Shown: piece after piece, positions 12,701 through 25,200 of the stretch
Layout: every line of letters begins with the position of its first letter
Position numbering within the stretch: the stretch's first letter is position 1
From: Mauremys mutica
Taxonomy: Eukaryota; Chordata; Testudines; Geoemydidae
Assembly: GCF_020497125.1 (NCBI RefSeq)
Contig: NC_059082.1
Span: forward strand, 18,279,965 to 18,343,964
Length of the DNA stretch: 64,000 nt
Reading direction: 5' to 3'
Made by a program: the position numbers and the translations under genes
Notes under the pieces: model-generated
Databases searched by the model: none
Told to the model about the DNA's origin: nothing
The model's input: only the letters and a program-made list of their open reading frames with translations

Positions 12701-14450
12701 AATACAGGGAGCAAGGGGAGAAGTAGGCCATGAAAATCCTAGAAGCAGACAAAAAGCAAATGAAGAGGGGAGCATTGAAAGGGGAAAAAGGTGTGTATAG
12801 GGGGAGACAGGGAGAGCAAGTGTATGTAAAGTGTATGTAGGCAGGCAAAGGTTAGGACACCTAGCTCTGCTGTTGACAAACATAGCCCTACTTTAAGAGG
12901 AAGCAACTTAAACAATGCTGCGGCTGTTGCTAGCAGAGCAGCACAAACCCAGCGTTACTGCTGCCACCTTGGGAAGGGTGGTGAGTGCTTTTGTTTGTAC
13001 CCAATGAAATGATGAAAAAGCAGGATATATTGAGCCATAGCGTTTTCTGGCTCTGCTCAGCAAGTGGTGCCAGCAGTTAAGCGGAAACATGCAAGAGATT
13101 ATACTTAAATTTCTACTGGCACTTCAGAGGTCTTTGGGTTAACACTGAGTTCACGCTGCTCCTAGTAGACTGTGCAATAACAGGCCACACATAAGGGTGA
13201 CAGACTATTAACTTTTAGTCTGCACAAGCCCCTACAGCAGCTGGCTGTGGAACAGCTGGTTAGATGCATTGGGAACCGCATATTGGTGCTAGCCAGTCAC
13301 ACCCGCAGAGTGCTTTTCCCAGCTGTACCTAGGATGTTGCACAAAGAAGAGGTTAAAACACATTTATGCTAATGGCAATATTTTCTATAATAATGGGATA
13401 GGAGGAGCTGATTAAGCATGTCAGAAATATGGTCTTCAACACATGATTGTGCTGTAATTGAACTGAATCATTCAGTTTATGTGCCATATAACCATGAAAC
13501 CACCAGGCTTAAAAAGCTGTTCTATACAGGTTCTTATGCCATTGCTGTAGTATCAGCACACCATCCCATAGCGCATTAAACAATGTGACTAACATCTGTC
13601 AACTGTGGGCCATTCGCTCTACCAGCCACTCCCCGGCAGGAGAACTGTGCGTGTTGTGGAATGTTTTGTTTCTTTTCGTTGACACTGCTATGCATGTGCT
13701 TGTTAGCAAAGGCAGCCTAAGAAATTCACTTGGAGCAGGTGTGCAGAGGTTTGTGATGGTCCTTAGTGTGACTGACACTGGATAGTAGTTATCACTACTG
13801 AGGTATAACCATTGAGTGTGACGCGGCCAGCAAGGGGAAGCTTTTGTGTCTTGGGTTAGTAGAATTTCCTGTATGATTGGTCTTCCTACAGCACCCTATT
13901 GAAGCAGATCAATGGTAACAGGAAACACTACAATAGATAAGAACCCCCCAAGCCACACTTGAAAGACAATGTGTCATGCTGTTAGTGTCAGGACCCCGGC
14001 TTTGGTCTCTGATAGGGAGCATGTTTATGTTGCTAAAGATGGAGAGGTTAGTGCTCAAAAGAACACTAAAGCATTAAAAGCCTTTCCCTGAGTGGCGAGA
14101 AGGGCTGACTCAGAGCCTGCAGAAGGACTCTAAGTAGTAGGGCTTTCCCTGATCCAGGGACTGGTAAGCCATAGAGAAAAGCTAGATAGTCTGTTTTATT
14201 ATTTACAATCTGTTTTCACTGAAATAACACCTAGCTCTTATATATCGCACTTGTCAGCAGTAGATTGCAAAGCAGTCACAATCTCTTTTAAGGCGCTGGT
14301 TGACTACTACTGTTATTGCCACCAGAAAGAAGGGAATTGCAGGGTCTGGAGATAAGTCACAGGGGACTGCAACGTAAGGCCCGGTCCGTACGTGAGAGAA
14401 TTGTATGAGAAGTGACTGCTCAGATGAATGAATGACCACTATGAATGACA
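9736..14450. other. Non-coding stretch without a recognised gene
   Basis: Only a tRNA-like relic (10622-10697) and a poly-T run (about 11808-11825) stand out. The open frame of 183 codons from 9789 is proline- and arginine-rich without a recognisable domain and is not supported as a gene. Confidence 0.5.
10622..10697 (-). repeat. tRNA-derived SINE head (relic)
   Basis: On the minus strand it reads TAGCTCAAGTGGTAGAGG (A-box-like) and, about 35 bases on, GGTTCAGATC (B-box-like). The body does not fold as a sound tRNA and no CCA-type end is seen, so it is a SINE head or tRNA pseudogene. Confidence 0.6.
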
Positions 14451-14454
14451 ATGA

Positions 14455-14760
14455 ACAGTCATTGTGCCAGGAAAGATTCTGAGAATCCCGTGATAGCCTG
14501 GTGATCAGAACACTCACCATGGGTGTGGGAGATCCAAGTCTGTGCTTCAGTGATTATTTATACAAAGGGGAATAGCTTCAACAGGAGACACACCCCTCCC
14601 CCCCACATGAGGCTATCCCATAGGCCAGTGGCTACAGTCTTCTCCTGGAATGTGGGAGATCCAAGTTCCCCTCCCTTTTACAGATGATGGGAGGAGGGAC
14701 TTGAATCCAGGTTTCTGACATCCTCAGTGAGAGCCCTAACCAGTGAGGCACCATTTACAA
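14455..14760. repeat. tRNA-like dispersed repeat, two partial copies in opposite orientation
   Basis: On plus, TAGCCTGGTGATCAGAACAC and TGTGGGAGATCCAAGT (about 14490-14545) resemble Pol III A and B boxes. At about 14700-14752 the minus strand reads CTCACTGGTTAGGGC and GGATTCAAGTCC, the same kind of head. Looks like a SINE or MIR-like family; name not assigned. Confidence 0.45.
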
Positions 14761-14764
14761 AACT

Positions 14765-15825
14765 TTGAACTAAGTCCTCCCCAACGCCCCATTTGTTTTG
14801 TTGCATATTTCGGCAAATAGACTGTGACTGGAAAACTTGTCCCAGGTCTAATATTGCATTGCTGTTGTCAGATAAAGGTGGATATAAATGATGGTGTTTC
14901 CAATGCAGCTGGTGGTGCTAAATGGTTCAGAACACCATGATCCTCATCTTGTACATCAGATAGGTGCAAGGGCCTGCCTGACTCTGTGATTGTGGCCTTC
15001 CAGGCCAGCTGTGTTCCACAGACTAACCAACCAACCTCAAGAGTAAAACTTGTGTCAGCAGCCACTGGATCTCTCTGTACACGTTAGTGAAACTGGAACT
15101 CACTCCTGGAAGAGATCAAGAACCTCGGCCCTTTTAGACAAAATTGCTAAGCCCATTTCTTCACTCTAGCCTTTTTGTAACACACACCATGGATACCATC
15201 TGCTCACTGGATGGGAGAAAGAGAAATATCTTACGTGTGCACTTCATAAATTTGAGCAGTACTTAGCTATCATGGTAGCAGCCTAAATCAGCAGCAATTC
15301 TACTGACCCATCTAATGTTCCATTAGAGTTCCCTTGCCAGTTCTACTGCTGCTTTTGTCTTTGCTTATTTTGATGCCAGCGGAATTATTCATGATTTACA
15401 TTTGCATAACTCGGATCAGGATTTGGCCTGTAAAACTTAAAATGCTTGGCTTTTTAACATAAGACTCATTTTTATTTTAGACATACACATCCTCACATGC
15501 CCGCAAACTTGACAAACAAACAATGGAGCATTACTATCAATGTAAGCTATGGTCTTCCAGCTGTGCCCACTATAAAAAAGGAACTGAGTTTTCTTTCACT
15601 CCCAGCTATGAATGTCCACTAAGTGGAAACTTAACCCCAAGTGGGCAGTGAGTTTTGGGTACTACGTTCTATGACTTCAGAATGGAAGAGCTGGTACTAT
15701 TGTTAACTGCAATTAGTGAATAAAGTCCGCCTTTGTGACTCAAGGGGAAAAACTTTCAAAAGTGTCTAAAATTGACTTTGGTGCCTAAACCCCATTGAGC
15801 TTCAATGATACCTAGGTCATGTCTA
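14765..15825. other. Non-coding spacer
   Basis: No gene seen. A copy of a short dispersed motif family (TTCAAAAGTG..., about 15750-15820) lies at its end. Confidence 0.45.
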
Positions 15826-16005
15826 CACACACACAAATTGTACCAGCATAGTTATACTGCTAAATCCAACTAGTGTGGATACAGGTATAGCATTATAAAA
15901 GGTTTCAGAGTAGCAGCCATGTTAGTCTGTATCCACACAAAGAACAAGAGTACTTGTGGCACCTTAGAGACTAACAAATACAGATATAGCTTCCTCTGCT
16001 TCCCA
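15826..16005. repeat. Nested dispersed repeats
   Basis: A sequence starting GGTCATGTCTACAC (about 15812) that resembles turtle DNA-transposon ends is broken at about 15900 by a unit GGTTTCAGAGTAGCAGCC...TTAGAGACTAACAAAT, a repeat frequent in turtles (recalled). ATACAGGTATAGC before and ATACAGATATAGC after the unit look like a diverged target duplication. Confidence 0.5.
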
Positions 16006-16436
16006 TAAGGAACAAAATAAAGGGCAGTGCAATATTAGAGATGCAAGTTCTAAAGCAGCACCAGACCCTAGGGCAGGACACAAGCTTTAGTGATGCACCT
16101 CCCTTTATGTAAGTTAAGCTTGTGCTTGCTATAACAAAGTGAAAGGGAGAAGGAATGACAAGAGTATATGACTGTTAACCACTGCCTGGAGTAACTTTCA
16201 CAGTTGTTAGATTAATAAGAAAAGCAAAGGACCAGATTCTCAGCTACCTGAAAATAAGGTAGCACCATTGAAATCAAGTGGTATTACGTCAGTTAAAACC
16301 AGCTAAATCTATAACCCAAAGTGTGTAAGTGAGTTGTTTTGGTGAAAGAACCTCTCCAGAGTGGGGAGATTCTGTTGCTCCTAACAATGCCTCTGATATT
16401 CTTTGTTTAAAAACAAGAGATTAAGCTGAAGCTGGT

Positions 16437-16618
16437 ACCTTAGAATCTCAGGGTTGGAAGGGACCTCAGAAGATCATCTAGTCCAATCTGCTGCTCAAAG
16501 CAGGACCAATCCCTAGACAGATTTTTGCTCCAGATCCCTAAATGGTCCCCTCAAGGATTGAATGTGCAGCCCCAGGTTTAGCAGGCCAATGCTCAACCCA
16601 CTGAGCTATTCCCTCCCC
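16437..16618 (-). mobile_element. tRNA-headed SINE with CR1-like tail (minus strand)
   Basis: The minus strand reads the tRNA head (AGCTCAGTGGGTTGAGCATT, GGCCTGCTAAACC) and ends in GACCTTCTGAGGTCCCTTCC-type sequence, the tail shared with CR1 LINEs. Tortoise Pol III/SINEs are known to share their 3' tail with CR1-like LINEs. Confidence 0.8.
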
Positions 16619-17939
16619 TTGTAATATTTTTTTTTTTAAATCAACTCATCTGCAGACATGTCACATGCCAATATTTTCATCAGCTGAAGAGTCATTACCA
16701 GTTGCCTTTAGTACAGTTTTCCCTCCCCCTGCCCCAAGCTGCTGTAGTTTGCTGCATAGTATATACAGGCCTAGCTTTCACAAAGCCAGCCTCTCTTGCA
16801 GTCGCATGATGCCTCAGCCCTGATGAAAATGTACCCACCCACAGCCACAACAAGGCTCCAGAGATTGGCTGTATAAAGGTACCAAGACTTCAGACCTTAA
16901 CAAATCTTCTATCAAAGAAGAGAGGGAACCCAGATTTAGAACCTTCTACTGCATAATGGGAATATAATTCAAATGCTTTTAACTTTATTTTAAAAAGGGA
17001 AAGAATTTTGTAAGTTGTTTTTCAAAAACCACCTAGACTAAGAACTTTTTGAAAAATGCAAGAGATCTGTGAAACGTCGAACTGCTTTAGCTTTAGCTTT
17101 CTCCCCCCTCAACATTCTTGCTGAAGCTCCCACTCCCCTACTCGCATTTGTTTTGCTTTGCTGAATCGTCAACAGCTTCCATTAATGTGGTGTCCGGTGG
17201 CTCTCGTTCAGAGCTACATCACCAATCTCCACGGCAGAAGAACAAGGAGTTAAGGCTCTACTATCCGTCCACATTTGCTGCCAAATTACAATACAAAAAT
17301 CTTTGAGACAGCAAGAAGGCACTTGTCAAGATTTTTGAGGCGCCAGGCTTAAAGCTTTGCATTGAAGGAAATAAGGAATCAATAACTTACACCAAACTAT
17401 TGATAGTTTTAAAAATGAGAATAAACGACATCCCATCTGTAGTGTAAGGTTTTGTTTTTAATCAAGGGCCAATATAAGCCACAAGAACAAAACTTGATTC
17501 ATTTGTACATATCACCATCAACCCAAGATAAAATAAGGTCTATAAATATAGTTTAGTTGTATTTTTTTTTTAATAGTTGGGTTCCAGGCATAATGTAAAT
17601 ACTTGCCACTTGTTATAAGGCTGTATCAACTACTATAAAATTATAAGGACAGATATAAAAAGTCTCATTTTCCCTACACAGAAGTGCAACAGCACTGTGT
17701 TACACTTCTGGATCCCAGAAAATGCAGTACATAAAATATTTTGGCATCCTCTCCTATGCCAACAATTCATTATGACTGCTGGAGTATTAAAAACATGCTT
17801 CAAAACATCTTAAACGTTAAAAAGAAACACAGTCATGTAAGTTTGAAAGCACATTATTTTCTTAGCTCTGAAACAAACTTTCAGTAATTTAATACAGTAG
17901 TGCTTATTTCTCTCTTTACAACCATGAGGTTACATTTTA

Positions 17940-18345
17940 GTCACAGGTATTTTTAGTAAAAGTCAGGGACACGTCACTGGCAGTAAACAAAAACTCACAG
18001 CCCGTGATCTGTCAATGACTTGTACCATATACCCCTGACTAAAACTGGGGTGCTGGGGGGGAGAGGCTGGCAGACTCCCTACCCGGCTCCGCTCAGGTCC
18101 CGGAAGCAGCCGGTATGTCCCTGCGGCCCCTAGGCGGAGGCACGGCCAGGGGGGCTCCGTGCGCTGTCCCCGCCCCAAGCGCCTGCTCTGCAGCTCCCAT
18201 TGGCAGCCGGTGCGGCTGGCCCGGGGGTCACCGGAGTTGCTTAGATGGCCCCATGACCAGCTGCACATGCCGCTGCAGAAGTCACAGAGGTCCCAGAAAG
18301 TCACGGAATCCGTGACTTCCATGATAGACTCACAGGCTTAACCGT
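17940..18345. repeat. Dispersed repeat with internal inverted sequences
   Basis: Starts near AGTCAGGGACACGTCACTGG and ends at AGTCACGGAATCCGTGACT, a near-perfect inverted pair, with a GC-rich middle. Recalled as a common turtle repeat; class not established. Confidence 0.5.
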
Positions 18346-18601
18346 GAGTCTGGAGCTCTTCTCTAGCGCAGGCCTTACAATGTCATGGTAAATTGTTATT
18401 TACTAATCAGTAGCAAAGCCCTTATTCACAAATGTTGAGAATAATCTGTATTATGGACAATATAGAGTTCAAGGAAAACAGGCTCTGGAGATAATGTGAA
18501 GAATTTCAAATTGCGTTAAAATAATCTCTCTGGATTTGTTTTTGCCTTTTCAATGCCAGGAATTTTTTTTTTTTGAGTCTGAAGTAGATTTTCTGTTAAT
18601 T

Positions 18602-18607
18602 TTTATT
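18602..18607 (-). terminator. Candidate WHAMM poly(A) signal AATAAA
   Basis: An AATAAA hexamer on the minus strand about 390 nt after the WHAMM stop. The downstream GT-rich element is weak, so other more distal hexamers (for example at 16984-16989) could be used instead. Confidence 0.3.
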
Positions 18608-18993
18608 ATTAAAAAAAGGTTGTGGTAGCTTTCTTATTGACTATGCAGTAGTCAGCACCACAAAGTAATTTGGAGATTGTGTTCCTGGATTAAGCTCTCT
18701 GTAGCTATACTGAAGAATTCTCAGTCTGCCTGAGTAAACTGGAATCTCTTGTTAAGACGTGAGAATATATTTTAAATCTATGCTTTGTCTGTATCAACAA
18801 AAAACACTTAACCTCTGCAAAGAATCAACAGGACTGTTTAAAATAATATATAGGAGCTTTTGAACTATCACGGGATTAATTCTCCTGTGCACGTGTACGC
18901 ATTCATTTTTCCAAAGACAGAACTCAGCTTCTGAAGTGTGCAAAATGATGAAGACACAACGTTCCAGTCAATACATCTCTTGCTCTAAATCGG

Positions 18994-19289
18994 TTAACTG
19001 TCCCATTCTCCATTATTGTGATCGCTATTTTCATCCTCTTCAGAGTCAGCAGACACTTTTTTTATTCTCTGGATGGCTGCCTTTATGCTTCTCTCCAGTT
19101 CACTGTCGGATCCTTTACTGATATCTTTCTTGGGATCTTGATTCACTTTCCTTAGCTTAACTCCTTGCCGTATAGCAGAGAGGATGCTGTCTTTTATAGA
19201 GTCATTTGAAGGTGACAAACTGGGCTGTTCCACTTTACGAAGAAGAACTTCACCACGTCTTAAAGAAGCCAAAACTTCATCCATGGATC
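18994..19289 (-). CDS. WHAMM: WHAMM coding exon 10 (WH2-WH2-CA, stop)
   Basis: 296 nt including the TAA at 18994-18996. Carries two actin-binding WH2 motifs ([18 protein letters not shown] and [15 protein letters not shown]), the connector [15 protein letters not shown] and the acidic tail [19 protein letters not shown] with the conserved penultimate-region Trp that contacts Arp2/3. All key WCA elements are intact, so the gene looks functional. Confidence 0.97.
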
Positions 19290-22200
19290 CTATGACAGAT
19301 CAAATCAAATTATTATTCTCATAAGGGGAAAAATAGCTAGTGTGGGGGATATGAAACCCTGTAAGAGTGTTTACATGAATCTCTGCTAGAGAAAAAAGAA
19401 AATAAAGGGAAAATTACTATCAGTTCAGGCATAGATTGTCATGGGCTTCAACCATGTCGCTCACAATGTTTGGAATTGGGCAACTAAAGCTCGAGTTCAA
19501 AATCCAGCCCCCTTCATCAGTACACAAGCTCTTGTGCTGTGCCTGAGAAGTAATTATATAGCTCAGTGGTTTGCGCATGGGCCTGCTAAACCCAAAGTTG
19601 TGAGTTCAATCCTTGAGAGGGCCACTTAGGGATCTGGGGCAAAACTCAGTACTTGGTCCTGCTAGTGAAGGCAGGGGACTGAACCTGATGACCTTTCAAG
19701 GTCCCTTCCAGTTCTAGGAGATAGGTATATCTCTATATATTATAAAATTACAAAGGAGGACACATTTTTCATTACAGTTTTACATGTCTACATGTTTTAA
19801 AAGTAATATTGCTGAACACAAGAAAGATAGCATGCACTGTATTAGAACCAATCTAGCTTTCCCTCTATTTGGTTAGATGCCTGCTGTGACTGTCAATTGC
19901 GTTCTTCCTCAAGGAAGATAAAAAGAAAAGATGAAGGTTACAGCATAAGGGCTAGATTCTCCTGCACTTGTGAAGGCCGTGGGAGTATCGCCATTGACCC
20001 CAGTGGGAGTTGGATCAGGATCTAAGCAAGCAGGGGGATCTTTTGTGTGTTAATTTTGAAAATAACTCAGAGCTGAGTGAAAAAAATGGTTTAAATGCTG
20101 AGTGTTAGTTTCTGAACTTAAGAATCACACTGTGCAAGTTTCTGGCTACATGCTTCTCTTCTGTTTTCTCAGTACTCTGGCATCAGCTCATGTTTCTCTT
20201 CTTTTGTTGGACTCTTTGTTGATGACCTGAGACTCAATCAGCAAGGAGGAGGTCACCTTGTCTAGCACTCAAGAGAGGCAGTCTCCGCACATCAATAGAC
20301 CCAAGCCCTCTGCTGAGCTGCTCACCGTCGGGAGTACTTCTTCATGTACACTACAATGAAGGCTGTGTGACTAATACTTCACACACTGTACTGAGAATGT
20401 AATACAATACTGAACTCTGTGCAGTCCTCTGGGACACTGAACTGCAGATGCCAGGTAAGGACTCAGCAAAAACTAATTTCACTTAGTATACACCTTTCTA
20501 AGTCAAATTTAAACTAAGTCTGCAGATGAAGACACACTGCCTGATTACAAAGGCCTTTTAGACTGATAATGTTAAGACAGATGCTCATTTAACTGTTAGC
20601 ATTTTAAGAGGGAAGTATGATAATATTGAGAGCTAATTTGTGCGAGTCCAAATATGATATGTGCTGCATACAAATCTATCAGAATACTGTACTCTTCCAA
20701 AATCTGAATATGAAAGCCTTCCATATTAAGCATCCATGCAGGCATATTTTACATGCAAAGGTTTTGAATAGCTAAGTGGAGCTTCATAAACTAGTTGCTA
20801 CAGGATATTTTAGTGTGACCATATCAGAATGCCCTGATGTTGTTCATTTGGATTCTATTACAGCAATTAAAATGCTGGCTTTTTTCTTTAAAGAAATACA
20901 AGATTAAACTTCAAAGCTACAGCTTTTCTGAATTTTAATTTTTGGAAGTGTATAGTTCTGAGTGGTTAAAGCTGGAAAACCCAAGGCTTTGTTTATGCAA
21001 AAATAGTAGCATATTATTATTGTGAATGAACTTTAGCAAAGCAGTTCTTATAGAAAAAGATAAAAATTCTGCTCTTGCATGCAGTTCTTGATGCCAACCA
21101 CATGCATGCATCCATGGGAAGCATTTATCCCATGACCTTAGTGATTGAAGTCTTACCCTACTGGTCTATGGACCTGCGATAAGACTACTTTTCACAGCAC
21201 CTTGGAAGAACTGAAGACACTGAACAGGCAGTCCTGCCGGGGGCGAACTGAGTGATTACAATGGTTGGACAGATGATTGTGAATATTTTAAAAAATGAAA
21301 GGTGGGCACCACATTTAAGGAATCGCTTCGCTCAAAATGCAGTGCTGCTCTGTAAAGCGTCATTGTAGGATTGCTGTCTTCCTACTTACATCTGTTTCCT
21401 GGCAGTACTCAGAATATCATATCTACTTACTTTAGTTACAAAAGTAAGCCTGTTCGCAAGAAGTGGCCAACACAGTTATGGGAGGTTTGCTGAGTTCTGT
21501 TCTCATACATATGTAAGAACTGTTAGTTAAGTTCCAATGGCAAAAGTCAACCTGTGGCTACACCTGTGCAACCCCATCAAGGGGGACAATGTTGTCACAC
21601 AGAGCAGAACTTGGCTGCAGGAACTTTTCCTGTGACCAATGAACGATCTAGAAAAACAAACAACTTGACTTTCAGACCATGGGTGGAGTATGTGCAGAAC
21701 CACTTACAGTAAGCGCTTACTTGGAAGCCAAGCAAATCTCATCTGGTCACACAAACATGGAACCCCATAAGCTCAGAGTTTGGGTAACATCAGAGTACAG
21801 TAAACATTCACACTGCATAAACAGTCAACATTAAAGTGCAGGATTACTGGGAGTACAAAGCTGCCCAATGCTGCAGTCTGCCTGAGTGTGTCACACATCC
21901 TTCTCCCAAGATTATGGCAAGAGTTTGTTCGGGAGAAAAGGGTTCTGCCCAATATACGATGCTAAAAGTGCCACTGTACATCCAGAACCACTCCCCAGAA
22001 GTCAATGGGAGTTGGGTTCGTAAGAAGAGCAGGCGCAGGTGCTGAATTTGGATCATTATATCTGACCTGCAGAACTGGCAATAAGAATTGTTCACATTAA
22101 TTTTTAAAAGCTGTTAATAGTTATACCCCTGGCATGAGAAGCAAGAGCGGAACTGTCATTCTAGCAGAGACTAAAGCCAACATCATTTTCAAGTAACCAG

Positions 22201-25200
22201 TAATCTTGGGGGCCCAACTTTTGACAGTGATTTCCAGAAAGCGCTGATCACCCATCCTCTGAAAGTCAGGTCCCTTTGAGGTGCCTCAAAATCACTAGTC
22301 ACTGCTGAAAAATCTTGGCCTGTGTGGACAAGTGCAGGAGAAAAGCATATATTGACAGCTGGTTCATTGAGAGGTCAATGCTAATGGCCCTTGTCTCTGG
22401 GAGCAGAATTATGGAAGATTTTCCTAGCCCACAGCAGAGAGAGTAGCTGTGGAGAACCTCTGCTTCCTGCGACAATACTCATTACTTCAAGAGGGTGGGC
22501 AAGGGGTCAGAATCCCAAAGGAGGAGGAAAAGATCAGTCAGCATTAGTGTAGTTACCTGTATAATTATTTACAGATCTTTTGGATGAGTCATCTAGTCTC
22601 CGTGTGGCAGCACTTTCCGTAGAGCCTCCGCTGTTGAGGGGAAGCAGCTGATCTTTGGTTGTCACTGATGCCTTTAAGGGCAGAGGCTGGCAGACTGGCA
22701 GTGGTGGTGGTGGTGGTGGTGGTGGTGGCATAATCAGCCCCTCATTGTGCTTCTGTTGCTTTGGGTCACCAGCAGGAACAAAAATCTGGACAGGGATGTC
22801 TGCAGGAGTATTCCCACATGCTGCTTTTAAACCTCTGGCTTGTGCTGGCCGAGTGCTTTTCAGCTGCTTTGGGGATGGACTAGTTATTGATACAGGCTGA
22901 GGGGACAGCGCTGGAGTCTGACGGGAAATACTTTGCGGCTGCTTGGGGCTGCGAGGCTGCGACCGAGATGTTTTTAGCACAAACTCAGCTGGACACTTCT
23001 GCAAAGAAAATGAGAAGCCAGGAGTTAACATCCCCATCGTATTGGAAAAAACAATATATGCCAAGGAAAAGACTGCACACAGGAGCCAATATCAGACACA
23101 CAAGCTATGAAAGAGAAACACCTTGTTTTTTTTATTTGTCACACTTTGGGATAAAGCAGGGAGGTGACTAGGGAACAAACATTGTTGCAACTGAGATGGG
23201 AAGCCTTGGCAGATGGGACCAGTCAGGGTGGGTCTACTCTCTTGACTTAATGATGTTGTGTCCCTTTACAACTGTGGTTCTCAACCAGAGATACATGTAC
23301 CTCTGGGGGAACGCAGAGGTCTTCCAGGGAGTACTCAACTCATCTAGATATTTGCCTAGTTTTACAACAGGCTACATAAAAGGCACTAGTGAAATCAGTA
23401 CAAACTAAAATTTCATCCAGACAATGACTTGTTTATACTGCTCTATATACTATACACTGAAATGTAAGTTCAATATTTATATTCCAATTGATTTATTTTA
23501 TAATTGTATGGTAAACATGAGACAGTCAGCCATTTTTCAGTACTAGTGTGCTGTGACACCTTTGTACTTGTATGTCTGATTGTGAGAGCAAGTCGTTTTT
23601 AAGTGAGGTGTATCTTGGGGGTACGCGAGACAAATCAGACTCCTGGAAGGAGTACAGTACTCTGGAAAGGTTGAGAGCCACTGTTTTATAACACTAGTGC
23701 TCGTCACAGGTTCTCTGGCCCTTCTCTCTCAACCTGGTGCTAACTTATACAAGTGGACTAAAATAACCACTTCGATAGCAAAAGTCCTTGCTATGGAAAC
23801 TAACGTGGGTGTCACAAACAAGAGGTTTTGTCTTTCCTGTAAAAATAAGCAGACGTGCTCACAGTTTTAAAAGGAGTGAGACTTAAATTAGACACAGAGC
23901 CTGATTTCCAGCCTAGCCTCCCACAAGTGGTGGAAAGGAATAGGCTCCACGTAGTCTAATTTAACAATTTGATTTGCAAAATGGGTAAGACTATCTTCTC
24001 TTTGCTAGGTTTTATGTAACCAGAGGCAAACTACTGAAAAGGGTAACAATGTGACATGGTTCCTCTGGAAGGTGAGAAGATGAGATTTCAGGTTCTTACA
24101 AAAAAAGGAAAACTCTACTGATCACCTTTCTTAAGTAAAAACAATTCCCTCTTAACTGCAAGACTATGTGTGTGTACATATATATGTATACGTTCTATTC
24201 TTCACCTCACTTAGCATGGATCATGATGGATTAATTCTTAATGATTTCACTCAGAAGTCAATGGTCAGAAATGCTAAAGACCATCCACTGCTATCCTACA
24301 GACATGTTCTTCTCTCAGATTGTCCATTTAAACACTGAAAGCCAGGGGTTTAGAAGTCCTGAAAACACAACTCAGTTTTAAAACAGTTTACTGTGCTTCT
24401 GCATACTAGTCATCGAACAGAATAGAGGTATAGGTAACAGCAAACATTTATAGCTTCAGACGTGTCCTATGCCAACTGTGGTTACCATCACAAAATACGC
24501 AAGACATTTTGGTCCAGATTTTCAAACTCACATGCCCACTTTTGTGTGCCCAGTGCATACCCACAAATCAGGCATATGTGCGCAGCAGAACATGAAAGCC
24601 AGATACTGAGATGCGTAAGTGCCACATTTCTTCTTTGCTTAACACCTGAATTCTCTACAACTGTATCAACTTTACCGTCTTCGCTAAGGATCAGGTCTCC
24701 ACTCTGTCTGCCAAGTGCCCATTGGCATGTGTGGGAATGACACATGCCTCCTGAGGGCAGCTTAACCCTCCCCATATGCCAAGCATCTGAAGGCAATTAT
24801 AAGGCTATTCCTTAAGCAAAGATGCAGATAAGTGATTGTGGAGGTTTTCTTAGGGGGTGGGAGGAGGAAAGGAAAAGCTGTTGCCTTAAATTCTGTTCAT
24901 AGTAAGCAAAAGCCACTGCAATACTATTCTGACCCTTTCTGAGGTAAAGTACTCGAGTCCACAGTAGTGTTCCAAAAGCATCTCAATGATATTTAAAGAC
25001 TGTTGTAAAGGACTAGGGACTAAACAATATTTAAGTGGAAGGACTCTTTCCCTCCCCTCGCCACTCACATTAATCCTGTTACTTACATGGCGTCTTCATA
25101 GTCATACGTCTCTTTTTAAAACGTGAGTGCGCTATTTACAGTACTTGCCTCCTTGAATGTTTTTAGCCTCTCCAGGGTTTTCTGGCGTTCCTGGCTTATC

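Larger units (their letters stand above)
16986..18993 (-). other. Probable WHAMM 3' UTR and flank
   Basis: About 2 kb after the WHAMM stop with no open frame of note. It is AT-rich and contains one dispersed repeat at 17940-18345. How far the 3' UTR reaches cannot be fixed from sequence alone; two AATAAA signals on the minus strand (18602-18607 and 16984-16989) bracket the options. Confidence 0.35.

Noticed and set aside
22700..22729. GGT repeat as a CRISPR-like or regulatory array
   Set aside because: It is the reverse complement of proline codons in a verified WHAMM exon.
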